Below are positions 15,890-24,715 of a DNA stretch of 64,000 bases, piece by piece (the first letter of the stretch is position 1; each line of letters starts with the position of its first letter). Both the position numbers and the translations under genes were made by a program. Origin of the DNA: Ruegeria sp. SCSIO 43209 (GTDB taxonomy: Bacteria; Pseudomonadota; Alphaproteobacteria; Rhodobacterales; Rhodobacteraceae). The notes beneath the pieces were generated by a model. That model ran no database searches. It had not been told where the DNA came from and saw only the letters and a program-made list of their open reading frames with translations. The stretch spans positions 62,001 to 126,000 of the forward strand of contig NZ_CP065359.1 in the NCBI RefSeq assembly GCF_019904295.1, given 5' to 3'.

Positions 15890-16846
15890 TTAGCGCCAGT
15901 CGAAAAACCCTGGTCCGGCCTGTTTCAGCAGAGAGACGGCCATCGACTGACCCAGTTTTGCGCCGTCTTCGAGCGCTCCGGTGGCCTCTTCGCTGATCGC
16001 CTCGGAACCGTCCGGGCGCAGAACTTCTCCACGCAGATGCAGTTGGCCATCTTGGACTTGTGCCAGACCGGCGATCGGTGTTTCGCATGAGCCATCCAGC
16101 CCGGCCAGCAGGCTGCGTTCAGCCGCAAGGCGTTGGCTTGTTTCGACATGATGAATCGCCGCCAGCATCTCGGCGGTGCGGTTATCGTCGCTGCGCCGTT
16201 CAATGCCGATGGTGCCCTGCGCAATGGCAGGTAGCATGTCATCAGGTGATATGGCAGTCGCGGGGACGTCTTTCATATCCAAGCGGCGCAATCCGGCCAT
16301 GGCCAGAAAGGTACAATCGGCCACGCCATCGGCCAGCTTCTTCAGGCGAGTCTGAACATTGCCGCGAAACTCGACCACTTTCAGATCGGGCCGCCGATTC
16401 AGCAACTGCGCCCGGCGGCGCAACGATGAAGTCCCGACAACTGCGCCCACTGGCAGATCGTGAATCGAACTCAGAGTCGGCGAGATAAACGCATCGCGCA
16501 CATCCTCGCGCGGCAGGAATGTATCCAGCACCAGCCCGTCAGGCTGTTCGACGGGCATGTCCTTGGTCGAATGTACGGCGATGTCGATCTCACCTTTCAG
16601 CATCGCCTCTTCGATTTCCTTGGTGAACAGACCCTTGTTGCCAATCTCTTTCAGCGGCCGGTCCGCGTCGATCATGGCGCGGTTGTCACCGGTGGTCTTG
16701 ATAACCACGATCTCAAACGCGTCCTCAGGCAGGTCGAAAGCGGCGCCAAGTCTCTGACGGGTTTCATAGGCCTGCGCCAGCGCCAGCGGAGATCCACGGG
16801 TGCCGATTTTCAGAGGCGATGCGGGGGTAGGCAATATCAGACTCAT
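15890..16846 (-). CDS. hemC: porphobilinogen deaminase (hydroxymethylbilane synthase)
   Basis: A 318-residue HemC that polymerises four porphobilinogen units into hydroxymethylbilane in tetrapyrrole synthesis. Clear motifs: LKIGTRGSPLALAQAYETRQ near the N-terminus, KGLFTKEIEEAMLKGEIDIA then VHSTKDMP, GTSSLRRRAQLL, RGNVQTRL, and the cofactor-binding cysteine in LDGSCETPIAG. The start at 16846 is chosen because a longer frame reaches into hemE and is not conserved. It is divergent from hemE, with 107 bases between them, so both heme genes share a promoter region. Confidence 0.97.
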   Translation of the reverse strand: MSLILPTPASPLKIGTRGSPLALAQAYETRQRLGAAFDLPEDAFEIVVIKTTGDNRAMIDADRPLKEIGNKGLFTKEIEEAMLKGEIDIAVHSTKDMPVEQPDGLVLDTFLPREDVRDAFISPTLSSIHDLPVGAVVGTSSLRRRAQLLNRRPDLKVVEFRGNVQTRLKKLADGVADCTFLAMAGLRRLDMKDVPATAISPDDMLPAIAQGTIGIERRSDDNRTAEMLAAIHHVETSQRLAAERSLLAGLDGSCETPIAGLAQVQDGQLHLRGEVLRPDGSEAISEEATGALEDGAKLGQSMAVSLLKQAGPGFFDWR

Positions 16847-16953
16847 GTGCACAGCTTTAGTCGCGTCACATTGCCCTGACAATGGGGGCAGAGCTTGACA
16901 AATTGCCACTGAGGGCCGACGCGTTGCACCAAACCGGAACACTGGGGGCACGA

Positions 16954-17988
16954 ATGGCCGAGACAAAGAAATTGCTACGGGCGCTGGCGGGGGAAGTGCA
17001 GGATGTGCCGCCGATCTGGATGATGCGACAGGCCGGGAGGTATTTGCCTGAATATCGTGCAACGCGCGCACAGGCCGGAGATTTCCTGTCTCTTTGCTAT
17101 AACCCCGAGCTTGCCGCCGAAGTCACGCTTCAGCCCATTCGCCGCTACGGCTTTGATGCCGCGATCCTGTTTGCTGATATCCTGCTTGTGCCGCAGGCGC
17201 TGGGTGCGGATTTGTGGTTTTTCACCGGCGAAGGTCCTCGCCTTTCGACAATTACACGGCAGTCGGAGTTTGATGCGCTGAAGCCCGTTGAAGCAATTCA
17301 TGAGACGCTTTCTCCGGTGTATGAAACCGTGCGCATCCTTTCTCGCGAGCTTCCTTCTGAGACTACTTTGATTGGCTTTGCTGGCGCGCCTTGGACAGTG
17401 GCGACCTACATGATCGCCGGACGGGGTACCCCGGATCAGGGGCCAGCCCATGCGCTGCGCGAAGAAAATACTGCGCTGTTCGAGGCGCTGTTGGATCGGA
17501 TCACGGCCGCGACAATTGAATACCTGTCTGCCCAAATCGAGGCAGGGGCCGAGGTTGTCAAAATATTTGATAGTTGGGCGGGATCATTGAAGGGCGAAGC
17601 GTTTCAGAAATACGCCGTAGAACCCTGTCGCGAGATTACTGCTGCCATAAAGGCCCGCCATCCGGGCATTCCCGTCATCGGTTTCCCACGCGAAGCGGAT
17701 CAGGGTTACATCGGTTTCGCCAAGGCCACCGGTGTGGATTGTGTCGCGCTGGACAATTCTGTGTCGCCCGAATGGGCTGCTGCGAATGTGCAAGTCGATG
17801 GGTGTGTGCAGGGCAATCTGGCTTCATCGCATATGGTGACAGGCGGGCAAGCGCTTGTCGATGAGACGCGGCGGATTGTCGAAGCCTTCTCAAAAGGACC
17901 GCATATCTTCAATTTGGGTCATGGTATTACGCCAGATGCGGACCCTGAGAACGTTCAATTGATGATCGATACAGTGCGCGGGCGGTAA
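16954..17988 (+). CDS. hemE: uroporphyrinogen decarboxylase
   Basis: A 344-residue HemE converting uroporphyrinogen III to coproporphyrinogen III. Signatures: [17 protein letters not shown] (residues about 20-36) and [20 protein letters not shown], plus KIFDSWAG and the C-terminal [16 protein letters not shown]. Start at 16954 (MAETKKLL) follows a GGGGG stretch; a longer frame from 16882 enters the hemC promoter side and is not conserved. It pairs divergently with hemC. In Caulobacter the replication origin lies beside hemE, but I see no DnaA boxes here. Confidence 0.97.
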   Translation: MAETKKLLRALAGEVQDVPPIWMMRQAGRYLPEYRATRAQAGDFLSLCYNPELAAEVTLQPIRRYGFDAAILFADILLVPQALGADLWFFTGEGPRLSTITRQSEFDALKPVEAIHETLSPVYETVRILSRELPSETTLIGFAGAPWTVATYMIAGRGTPDQGPAHALREENTALFEALLDRITAATIEYLSAQIEAGAEVVKIFDSWAGSLKGEAFQKYAVEPCREITAAIKARHPGIPVIGFPREADQGYIGFAKATGVDCVALDNSVSPEWAAANVQVDGCVQGNLASSHMVTGGQALVDETRRIVEAFSKGPHIFNLGHGITPDADPENVQLMIDTVRGR

Positions 17989-18036
17989 GCCTGGCGAGGG
18001 GGGCAGCCCCCTCTTGGCCTGCGGCCAATTCACCCC

Positions 18037-18060
18037 CGAGGTATTTTTAGCCAGATGAAG
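18037..18060. repeat. Rhodobacteraceae-type intergenic motif at the hemE/racemase junction
   Basis: CGAGGTATTTTTAGCC followed by AGATGAAG, preceded by two small inverted repeats (GAGGGG/CCCCTC near 17996-18013 and TTGGCC/GGCCAA at 18014-18028). I recognise this GAGGTATTTTT-ATGAAG pattern as recurring at gene ends in this bacterial family. It overlaps the 3' end of the racemase gene, including its stop codon. A related copy is at 41152. Confidence 0.55.
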
Positions 18061-19141
18061 CGGGAGGAAGTTCGTTCAAAATCTCATTTGTATGCTCTCC
18101 GCGTTTGGGGCTGGGCCGCGGTTGCCAGTTGTAGGTTGAGAATCTAGGAGCGGCTGCGGCTTGACGTGTTTCGTCGTGGTCGATCCATGTTTGGCGAGCC
18201 GAATTCATAGGGTGATCCCGTGCTTCTTGTGGACTTAGGACCGGCGCAACGCAGGCGTCTGTCCCCTGGAATAGCGCCGCCCATTCGTCGCGCGGTTTTC
18301 TGGCAAAGACTTCGCTCAACCGTTCTGTCAGGTTGGGCCACGCGGTCTGGTCGTATTGCTGAGCGAACTCCGCATCATCGCTGAGCCCGAGGATGTCCAG
18401 GAAGTGAGCATAGAATTTTGGCTCTAGACACTGAACTGAGATGAAGCCGCCATCTGCGCAGGCGTAGGTTCGGCTCCAATGCGGTCCGTCAAGCAGGCTT
18501 TGACCCCGGGTGTCGGACAGGTTGCCGGTTTGGCGCAGGCTCATCAGCAAATTCATCATGTGTGCCGAGCCATCGTAGATGGCGGCGTCCACCACCGTGC
18601 CTTTGCCTGTGCTTCGGGCATTCAGAAGCCCGGCGAGCAGACCTGCAACCAGATACATCGCACCACCGCCGATATCCCCGACTAGTGTTGCGGGCGTCAA
18701 AGGCGGTTGGCCGGGCGGCGACGCGTAGGATAAAGCCCCTGAAAGGGCGATATAGTTGAGATCATGGCCCGCTGTCTCAGAAAGTGGGCTATGCTGCCCC
18801 CAGCCTGTCATTCGGCCATAGACCAGCTTTGGGTTCAGGTGATGACAGTCTTCCGGCCCCAGCCCCAGCTTTTCCATCACGCCGGGGCGAAAACCCTCGA
18901 TCAGCGCATCAGCCGTTGCGATCAGCCGTTTTGCAACGCTAAGGTCCTGCGGGTCTTTGAGGTCCAGCGCAATTGATCGTTTGCCGCGATCCAGCAGCGA
19001 ACGTTCAGGCATACCCGGAGTGACGGCGGACCCTTTGCGATGGATGGTAATGATATCGGCGCCCATATCCGCCAGCAGCATGGCCGCGAAGGGGGCTGGG
19101 CCCAGCCCTTCGATTTCGATGATGCGTATGCCGTGCAGCAT
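18047..19141 (-). CDS. alpha-methylacyl-CoA racemase-like CaiB/BaiF protein
   Basis: A 364-residue class III CoA-transferase-fold protein. It begins LHGIRIIEIEGLGPAPFAAM and keeps the racemase features: GHDLNYIALSG, with the catalytic His, and LVGDIGGGAMYL, with the catalytic Asp, rather than the CoA-transferase aspartate context. The likely reaction is 2-methylacyl-CoA C2 epimerisation in branched-chain or sterol side-chain degradation. It converges on hemE and its 3' end overlaps the intergenic repeat motif. The alternative is a generic CaiB-type CoA transferase; the racemase call rests on overall pattern. Confidence 0.85.
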   Translation of the reverse strand: MLHGIRIIEIEGLGPAPFAAMLLADMGADIITIHRKGSAVTPGMPERSLLDRGKRSIALDLKDPQDLSVAKRLIATADALIEGFRPGVMEKLGLGPEDCHHLNPKLVYGRMTGWGQHSPLSETAGHDLNYIALSGALSYASPPGQPPLTPATLVGDIGGGAMYLVAGLLAGLLNARSTGKGTVVDAAIYDGSAHMMNLLMSLRQTGNLSDTRGQSLLDGPHWSRTYACADGGFISVQCLEPKFYAHFLDILGLSDDAEFAQQYDQTAWPNLTERLSEVFARKPRDEWAALFQGTDACVAPVLSPQEARDHPMNSARQTWIDHDETRQAAAAPRFSTYNWQPRPSPKRGEHTNEILNELPPASSG

Positions 19142-19296
19142 GTCTTCCTCCTGCGGCGCAGGGTTTCTGTTGGGCGGAACGAATGCAAGCGAAGAATCCC
19201 GATCCAGTGCCTTAGTTTGTGCAAACTGGTTGCCTGCATCGATGTTTCAGGGCTAGGTCTTTGTGGTCTGCCGTAGGATTAAAAAGAGGTTGAGAG

Positions 19297-19812
19297 ATGC
19301 AGTTAAGCGATACCCGTGAAATTCAGGCGCCGCCTGCCGCCGTTTACGCTGCGTTGCTGGACCCTGAAGTATTAAAAGCCTGCATCAGCGGCGCGCAGGA
19401 GATTACCGGTGATCCAACCGAGGGGTATAATGCGACTGTGGTGCAAAAGGTTGGCCCTGTGAAGGCGACTTTCAAAGGCACTGTGACCATGTCCGACATG
19501 GTTGAGCCTGAACGCCTGACCATCGCTGGTGAGGGCAAGGGGGGCGCTGCAGGCTTTGCCAAGGGAAGCGCTGATGTAACCTTCGCGCCCAGCGAGGCTG
19601 GTGGCACCCTTCTGACCTACGAGGTCGAGGCTAAGGTGGGTGGCAAACTGGCTCAGCTGGGCAGCCGCCTGATTGATGGGTTTGCCAAGAAGATGGCCGA
19701 TCAGTTTTTCGCCAATCTTCAAGAATATTTCGAAGGTCCGCCACCGCAAGAAGACGCTGCCGAAGAAGAGACCAAGTCAGGCTGGCTAGGTCGCCTGACG
19801 GGACGAGACTGA
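19297..19812 (+). CDS. CoxG-like SRPBCC protein
   Basis: A 171-residue protein of the CoxG/carbon-monoxide-dehydrogenase subunit G family (START/SRPBCC fold). Residues about 1-145 give the fold: [50 protein letters not shown] and [20 protein letters not shown]. CoxG recruits the molybdenum CODH to the membrane or participates in its maturation, but no cox structural genes are in view, so it may serve another molybdenum hydroxylase. The acidic C-terminal tail ends in [14 protein letters not shown] precedes the ATG. Confidence 0.88.
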   Translation: MQLSDTREIQAPPAAVYAALLDPEVLKACISGAQEITGDPTEGYNATVVQKVGPVKATFKGTVTMSDMVEPERLTIAGEGKGGAAGFAKGSADVTFAPSEAGGTLLTYEVEAKVGGKLAQLGSRLIDGFAKKMADQFFANLQEYFEGPPPQEDAAEEETKSGWLGRLTGRD

Positions 19813-19903
19813 ACCCTGCGCACACGCGCATGGCACTGTGCGGAATTGGACTGTTCGACGATGGTCCGTCACGATAGGTTGCGGGGTCAGAACGAGGGTA
19901 CGC

Positions 19904-20833
19904 ATGACGACCATATTGTCGATCCGGGATTTGCGGAAGTCTTATGCCGATGGGTTTGAGGCGCTGAAAGGTGTGTCTCTGGACATTGAAGAAGGTGAGA
20001 TTCTAGCGCTGTTGGGCCCCAATGGGGCGGGTAAAACAACGCTGATCTCGACTGTGTGCGGTATTACCACGCCGACTTCGGGCTCGGTCACCGTAGGTGG
20101 CCATGACATCCAGACCGAGTATCGCGCGGCCCGCAAGATGATTGGGCTGGTGCCGCAGGAAATCGCGCTGGAACCGTTCGAGAAGGTCTGGAACACTGTC
20201 CGCTTTTCACGCGGGCTGTTCGGTCATAGCGGAGACAACGCTAGGATCGAGGAAATCCTGCGCAAGCTGTCCCTATGGGACAAACGCCGTAACGCAATCA
20301 AGGAACTATCCGGAGGCATGAAGCGACGTGTGCTGATCGCGAAAGCCTTGGCGCATGAGCCAAGGGTGCTGTTTCTGGATGAACCCACCGCCGGCGTAGA
20401 TGTCGAGCTACGTAAGGACATGTGGGAGATCGTGGCCGAATTGAAGCAGGCTGGTGTCACCATCATCCTGACCACTCACTACATCGAGGAAGCCGAGGCA
20501 ATCGCCGACCGTGTGGGTGTCATCGACAAGGGTGAGCTTTTGCTCGTGCAGGACAAAGACACATTGATGGCGCAGATGGGCAAAAAGCAGATTGAGGTCA
20601 TGTTGACCGAGCCCATTTTATCCGTTCCCGACGTTCTGTCCGATCATCAACTGACGCTCAATGGTGCAGGCGATGCGCTGATCTATACTTACGACACCAA
20701 TGCCGAGCGCACGGGCATCACCACTCTTCTCAATGATGTTGCACAGGCCGGTCTAGTGCTGCGTGATGTGCAGACGCGGCAATCGAGCCTTGAAGAGATT
20801 TTCGTCAACCTCGTGTCCGGAGAACCCGCATGA
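19904..20833 (+). CDS. ABC-2 type exporter, ATP-binding subunit
   Basis: A 309-residue ABC ATPase. Walker [10 protein letters not shown] near residue 39, Q-loop in [10 protein letters not shown], signature LSGGMKRR, Walker [13 protein letters not shown] and the switch His in [10 protein letters not shown]. The C-terminal 80 residues form the extension usual in DrrA/CcmA-like exporters of drugs or polysaccharide. ATG at 19904 was chosen over an upstream frame with no similarity. It overlaps the permease gene by four bases (ATGA), so they form a coupled transporter. Confidence 0.93.
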   Translation: MTTILSIRDLRKSYADGFEALKGVSLDIEEGEILALLGPNGAGKTTLISTVCGITTPTSGSVTVGGHDIQTEYRAARKMIGLVPQEIALEPFEKVWNTVRFSRGLFGHSGDNARIEEILRKLSLWDKRRNAIKELSGGMKRRVLIAKALAHEPRVLFLDEPTAGVDVELRKDMWEIVAELKQAGVTIILTTHYIEEAEAIADRVGVIDKGELLLVQDKDTLMAQMGKKQIEVMLTEPILSVPDVLSDHQLTLNGAGDALIYTYDTNAERTGITTLLNDVAQAGLVLRDVQTRQSSLEEIFVNLVSGEPA

Positions 20834-21591
20834 ACTGGTCCGCTATTGCTGCCATCTACCGGTTTGAAATGGCCCGATTCTTTCGCACACTGGCGCAGAG
20901 TTTTTTGTCTCCGGTCCTGTCGACCTCGCTTTATTTCGTGGTGTTTGGCACTGCCATCGGCAGTCGCATTCAAGAGATCGAAGGCGTGTCCTACGGGGCC
21001 TTCATTGTGCCGGGTCTGATCATGTTGTCCGTAGTGATGCTATCAATCTCGAACGCGTCCTTTGGCATCTACTTCCCCAAATTCTTGGGTACGATTTATG
21101 AGTTACTTTCAGCCCCCATCAATTTCATCGAGATTGTGATTGGTTATGTGGGCGCGGCCGCAACTAAGGCACTGTTTGTAGGTCTTGTCATTCTGGCCAC
21201 TGCGACGTTCTTTGTGGACATTCGCATTGAACACCCGTTTGCTATGGCGGCTTTCCTGATCCTGTCCTGCCTCAGCTTTTCCTTGCTGGGTTTCATCGTG
21301 GGTATCTGGGCGGGTAATTTTGAACAGATGTCGCTTGTCCCCCAGCTTGTTGTGACGCCCCTGATTTTTCTGGGTGGGACGTTTTACTCGATCTCGATGC
21401 TACCTCCGCTTTGGCAGACGATCACTCTGTTCAACCCTGTGGTTTATCTGATTTCCGGGTTCCGCTGGTCATTCTACGGTATCGCAGATGTCCCGATATT
21501 TTGGAGCCTTCTGGCCATACTGGCCTTCACCGGAATATGCCTCGCGATCATTGGCTGGATCTTCAAAACCGGTTGGCGCATCCGCAGCTAG
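20830..21591 (+). CDS. ABC-2 type exporter, permease subunit
   Basis: A 253-residue ABC-2 family permease with about six membrane helices; the typical features are the early [20 protein letters not shown] segment and the late [20 protein letters not shown] followed by [21 protein letters not shown] overlap with the ATPase gene upstream shows translational coupling. The transported molecule is unknown; candidates by homology are lipids, polysaccharides or drugs. Confidence 0.92.
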   Translation: MNWSAIAAIYRFEMARFFRTLAQSFLSPVLSTSLYFVVFGTAIGSRIQEIEGVSYGAFIVPGLIMLSVVMLSISNASFGIYFPKFLGTIYELLSAPINFIEIVIGYVGAAATKALFVGLVILATATFFVDIRIEHPFAMAAFLILSCLSFSLLGFIVGIWAGNFEQMSLVPQLVVTPLIFLGGTFYSISMLPPLWQTITLFNPVVYLISGFRWSFYGIADVPIFWSLLAILAFTGICLAIIGWIFKTGWRIRS

Positions 21592-21695
21592 GGCGTTGCA
21601 TTTTTGCCCATCAGGTGTGTGAAATTGGTTCACGTCGCGTTTATGGCGCTTCGGGTCTCTTGTTTACGGCTCCGGCGCGCTCTACATCGGCTTCC

Positions 21696-22493
21696 ATGAA
21701 ACTCAGCCTGCCCTTCATGAAAAAGCCGCCACTTGTGGCCGTTGTTCGCCTGTCCGGTGCCATTGGAATGGCCGGGCGAGGGTCGATGAACGCGACCGCT
21801 CTGGCACCGGTGTTGGAGAAAGCCTTTCGCAAGGGCAAGCCCGCTGCGGTCGCGCTGGAGATCAATTCGCCGGGCGGCTCCCCCGTTCAAAGCTCATTGA
21901 TCGGTGCGCGTATCCAGCGACTGGCGGAAGAGCTTAAGATCCCTGTTTACGCTTTCGTCGAAGACGTGGCGGCTTCGGGTGGATATTGGTTGGCGGTTTC
22001 AGCGGATGAGATTTGGGCCGATGACAGTTCGGTTTTGGGGTCGATCGGCGTGATATCGTCGGGATTTGGCGCGCATGTTTTTCTGGCACGTCAGGGCTTT
22101 GAACGACGCGTACATACTGCGGGTCAGTCGAAATCAATGCTCGACCCGTTTGCTCCGGAAAAGAAAGAAGACATTGCACGGCTCAAAGTGCTGCTGGGCG
22201 ATATCCACGAGAATTTCATAACCCATGTGAAATCTCGCCGGGACGGCAAGCTGGACAGCAGCGCTGATCTGTTCAATGGCGAGGTCTGGCTGGCCCGTCG
22301 CGCGCAACAGCTGGGCTTGATTGATGGTATTGCCCATCTGAAGCCCAAGATGCAGGAGAAGTTTGGCGACAAAGTCAGGTTCCGCCGCTATGGCCTGCGC
22401 AAACCGATCTGGTCGCGCTTCGGCGCGACGCTGGCGCAGGATGCCATAGCCGGTATTGAGGAGCGCGCTGCCTACGCGCGTTTCGGGTTGTAG
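21696..22493 (+). CDS. S49-family peptidase (SppA/SohB-like)
   Basis: A 265-residue serine peptidase. Features: ALEINSPGGSPVQSS (residues about 54-67), nucleophile Ser94 in VEDVAASGGYWLA, the segment SSVLGSIGVISSGFG, and the probable general base Lys146 in GQSKSMLDPF, giving the Ser-Lys dyad of short SppA enzymes. Such enzymes degrade signal-peptide remnants or membrane proteins. There is no obvious N-terminal membrane anchor, only a mildly hydrophobic segment at 11-20. The ATG at 21696 fits homologous length; a frame starting at 21411 overlaps the permease. It is followed after one base by a small membrane protein. Confidence 0.9.
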   Translation: MKLSLPFMKKPPLVAVVRLSGAIGMAGRGSMNATALAPVLEKAFRKGKPAAVALEINSPGGSPVQSSLIGARIQRLAEELKIPVYAFVEDVAASGGYWLAVSADEIWADDSSVLGSIGVISSGFGAHVFLARQGFERRVHTAGQSKSMLDPFAPEKKEDIARLKVLLGDIHENFITHVKSRRDGKLDSSADLFNGEVWLARRAQQLGLIDGIAHLKPKMQEKFGDKVRFRRYGLRKPIWSRFGATLAQDAIAGIEERAAYARFGL

Positions 22494-22494
22494 A

Positions 22495-22665
22495 GTGATC
22501 ATCAAAGCAGTCACCTTGTTCCTGATCGCCATGGGCGTTCTGGCGATGTTCGGCAAGCTACGCTTTCCTGGACAGAAACGATTGAGTTCTGCGAAATGTC
22601 CGCGTTGTGGGCGGTTTAGGATCGGCAAAGGCCCGTGTCCTTGCGAAGAAGGAGGCCGTGGATGA
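22495..22665 (+). CDS. small membrane protein with a zinc-ribbon-like tail
   Basis: A 56-residue protein starting at a GTG one base after the peptidase stop codon. It has one membrane helix (IIKAVTLFLIAMGVLAMFGK) and a four-cysteine tail CPRCGRFRIGKGPCPC, a zinc-ribbon or metal-clip pattern. Its stop codon overlaps the next gene's ATG (ATGA), so it is embedded in a tightly coupled peptidase-small protein-antiporter operon. That coupling and the cysteine motif argue it is real. Function unknown; it may recruit partners to the membrane. Confidence 0.7.
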   Translation: MIIKAVTLFLIAMGVLAMFGKLRFPGQKRLSSAKCPRCGRFRIGKGPCPCEEGGRG

Positions 22666-23624
22666 CGGCATGGCTGTTCTCCGGCCTCGGGCTGCTGATC
22701 CTGTTGTTGGCAGGCGACGCGCTGGTGCGAGGGGCCGTGAACCTCAGCCTGCGGTTGGGGGTTCCCGCCCTGATCGTCAGCCTGACAATAGTTGCCTTTG
22801 GAACTTCGGCCCCTGAGCTGCTGATTGCAATCAGCGCCATCAAGGAAAACGCGCCGGGCATTGCGTTGGGTAACGTGGTGGGCTCGAATACAGCGAATAT
22901 CTTGCTGGTTCTGGGATTGCCCGCGCTTCTGGCGACCTTGCACACAAGTGAGTGCGACAGCCGCAAGAACTACATCTTCATGCTTCTGGCGTCGGTGTTA
23001 TTTATCGGGTTGGCTTTTTGCGGGGTCTTTAATCTGCTCAGCGGGGCAATTTTGCTGGCTGCGTTGGCTCTGATCCTCGGCAACGCGTTTCGCGAAGCAC
23101 ATGCGCACCGTAAAGCCTGTGGTGAAGCTTGCGCCGATGAGGACGAGCTTGAGGGTCTTGAGGAAGCAGATCCTGACATGCCTTATTGGAAGGTGGCGAT
23201 CTACCTGATCCTCGGCTTGATCGGACTGCCAATGGGTGCGCATCTGCTGGTCGAAAATGCGACCGTCATTGCCCGGAACTATGGTGTGAGCGAAACAGTG
23301 ATCGGCCTTACGCTGATCGCGGTGGGTACGTCCCTGCCGGAACTGTCGACAACCGTCATGGCTGCCCTGAGGCGACAAGCGGATGTGGCACTGGGTAACG
23401 TCATCGGATCGAACATGTTCAATCTGCTGGCCATTGTCGGCATTACGACCTTGTTTGGGCGTATTCCCGTCGATCCTGAATTCCTGCGTTTCGATCTGTG
23501 GGTGATGCTCGGCGCGTCGCTCTTGTTGGTTCCTTTTGTATTCTTCAAGAAAGATATCACACGCGTCTGGGGCCTGATCTTGACAGCGCTCTATGTGATC
23601 TATGTTGCAAGCCTGTTAGCCTGA
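22662..23624 (+). CDS. CaCA-family Ca2+/Na+ antiporter (YrbG-like)
   Basis: A 320-residue cation/Ca2+ exchanger with two inverted alpha-repeats, each carrying the acidic ion-binding motif: GTSAPELLIA in the first half with GNVVGSNTANILLVLGL, and GTSLPELSTT in the second with GNVIGSNMFNLLAIVG. About ten membrane helices, with an acidic cytoplasmic loop (CADEDELEGLEEADP) between halves. The ATG at 22662 overlaps the preceding small gene's stop. It exports Ca2+ in exchange for Na+ or H+. Confidence 0.93.
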   Translation: MTAWLFSGLGLLILLLAGDALVRGAVNLSLRLGVPALIVSLTIVAFGTSAPELLIAISAIKENAPGIALGNVVGSNTANILLVLGLPALLATLHTSECDSRKNYIFMLLASVLFIGLAFCGVFNLLSGAILLAALALILGNAFREAHAHRKACGEACADEDELEGLEEADPDMPYWKVAIYLILGLIGLPMGAHLLVENATVIARNYGVSETVIGLTLIAVGTSLPELSTTVMAALRRQADVALGNVIGSNMFNLLAIVGITTLFGRIPVDPEFLRFDLWVMLGASLLLVPFVFFKKDITRVWGLILTALYVIYVASLLA

Positions 23625-23645
23625 CCTGACGAGGAGAATGAGCCC

Positions 23646-24425
23646 ATGACCCGAGCATTGGTGACCGGTGCCGGTAAACGCCTTGGTCGTGCCATGGCGC
23701 TGTATTTGGCGCAGCGCGGAATGGATGTCGTTGTGCACTATTCCAGTTCGGATCAGGCCGCGCGTGAAACGGTTGATGAGGTTCAGGCGCTGGGCCGAAG
23801 GTCAGTTGCGCTGCAGGCCGATCTGCTTGATGAGGGGCAAGTCAGCTCATTGCTGCCGCGTGCAGCTGAGGCGCTGGGTGGTCCGATCACCTGTCTGGTC
23901 AACAATGCATCGATATTTGAGTATGACAATATACACACAGCTACCCGCCAAAGCTGGGATCGGCATCTCGACAGCAATCTGCGCGCACCATTCGTACTGA
24001 CCCAAGCCATGGCCGAGCAGGGGTTGCAGTCGGAGCTTGATGATCAGGGAGAGCCTCTGGCGATTGGGCTGATCGTGAACATGGTGGATATGCGGGTGCG
24101 TAAACTGACGCCTGAGTTCATGTCATACACGATTGCCAAGATGGGGTTGTGGGCCTTGACCCGGACTGCAGCGCAGGCTCTGACACCCGCAATCCGTGTG
24201 AACGCGATCGGCCCCGGTCCAACGCTGCAGGGTCATCGCCAAAGTGATGCTCATTTTAGCGCTCAGCGGCAGAACACGATTCTGGAGCGCGGCGCGAACC
24301 CGTCGGATATTACTGCTGCGCTGGGATACTTTCTGGATGCACATGCCGTTACGGGGCAGCTTCTTTGCGTCGATGGTGGGCAACATTTGGGTTGGCAAAC
24401 ACCCGATGTTCTTGGTGTAGAATAA
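23646..24425 (+). CDS. pteridine-reductase-like SDR (FolM type)
   Basis: A 259-residue short-chain dehydrogenase. The coenzyme site is TGAGKRLG (7-14), where the Arg of TGxxxRxG favours NADPH and is typical of pteridine reductases. The active-site serine of classical SDRs is replaced by Asp148 in NMVD, with Tyr161 and Lys165 in SYTIAKMG. This Asp-Tyr-Lys set matches PTR1/FolM-type enzymes that reduce dihydromonapterin or dihydrobiopterin and dihydrofolate. It follows the antiporter by 21 bases with GAGGAG and ends before the uvrC promoter region. Confidence 0.82.
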   Translation: MTRALVTGAGKRLGRAMALYLAQRGMDVVVHYSSSDQAARETVDEVQALGRRSVALQADLLDEGQVSSLLPRAAEALGGPITCLVNNASIFEYDNIHTATRQSWDRHLDSNLRAPFVLTQAMAEQGLQSELDDQGEPLAIGLIVNMVDMRVRKLTPEFMSYTIAKMGLWALTRTAAQALTPAIRVNAIGPGPTLQGHRQSDAHFSAQRQNTILERGANPSDITAALGYFLDAHAVTGQLLCVDGGQHLGWQTPDVLGVE

Positions 24426-24715
24426 GTAAATCTGCTGCAAGTTTTGCACTGCTCTCGTTCCTGTTATCTGAACGTTACAAAAATGTCTTAATTTTCATAC
24501 ACTTGTCTCAGATCAACAAATTTATCGTTTAAAAACAATACCATAATTTCCTGCCTATTTTTTGTGCAGATCAACGAATAGGCAAGGATTCAAGGGAAAA
24601 TCACGATGCCCCTAAAGTTATCTGCACAGTTATCCACAGAAGTCGTGGATTTGTTTTCTCTTGATCTGAAGCGCACAAGATTGCAGCCATGGTCAGAGAA
24701 TCATATCTCAGACTC
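24426..24715. other. AT-rich region with a consensus DnaA box upstream of uvrC
   Basis: About 290 bases, markedly AT-rich between 24470 and 24560. TTATCCACA at 24630-24638 is a consensus DnaA box. A 9-base inverted repeat, TGTGCAGAT at 24563-24571 and ATCTGCACA at 24620-24628, flanks it. The repeated CAGATCAAC occurs at about 24509 and 24567. No gene is seen. Confidence 0.5.

Noticed and set aside
16847-16953. Possible replication origin beside hemE, as in Caulobacter
   Set aside because: The hemC-hemE gap is only 107 bases and contains no DnaA-box-like sequence; the other side of hemE is also without boxes.
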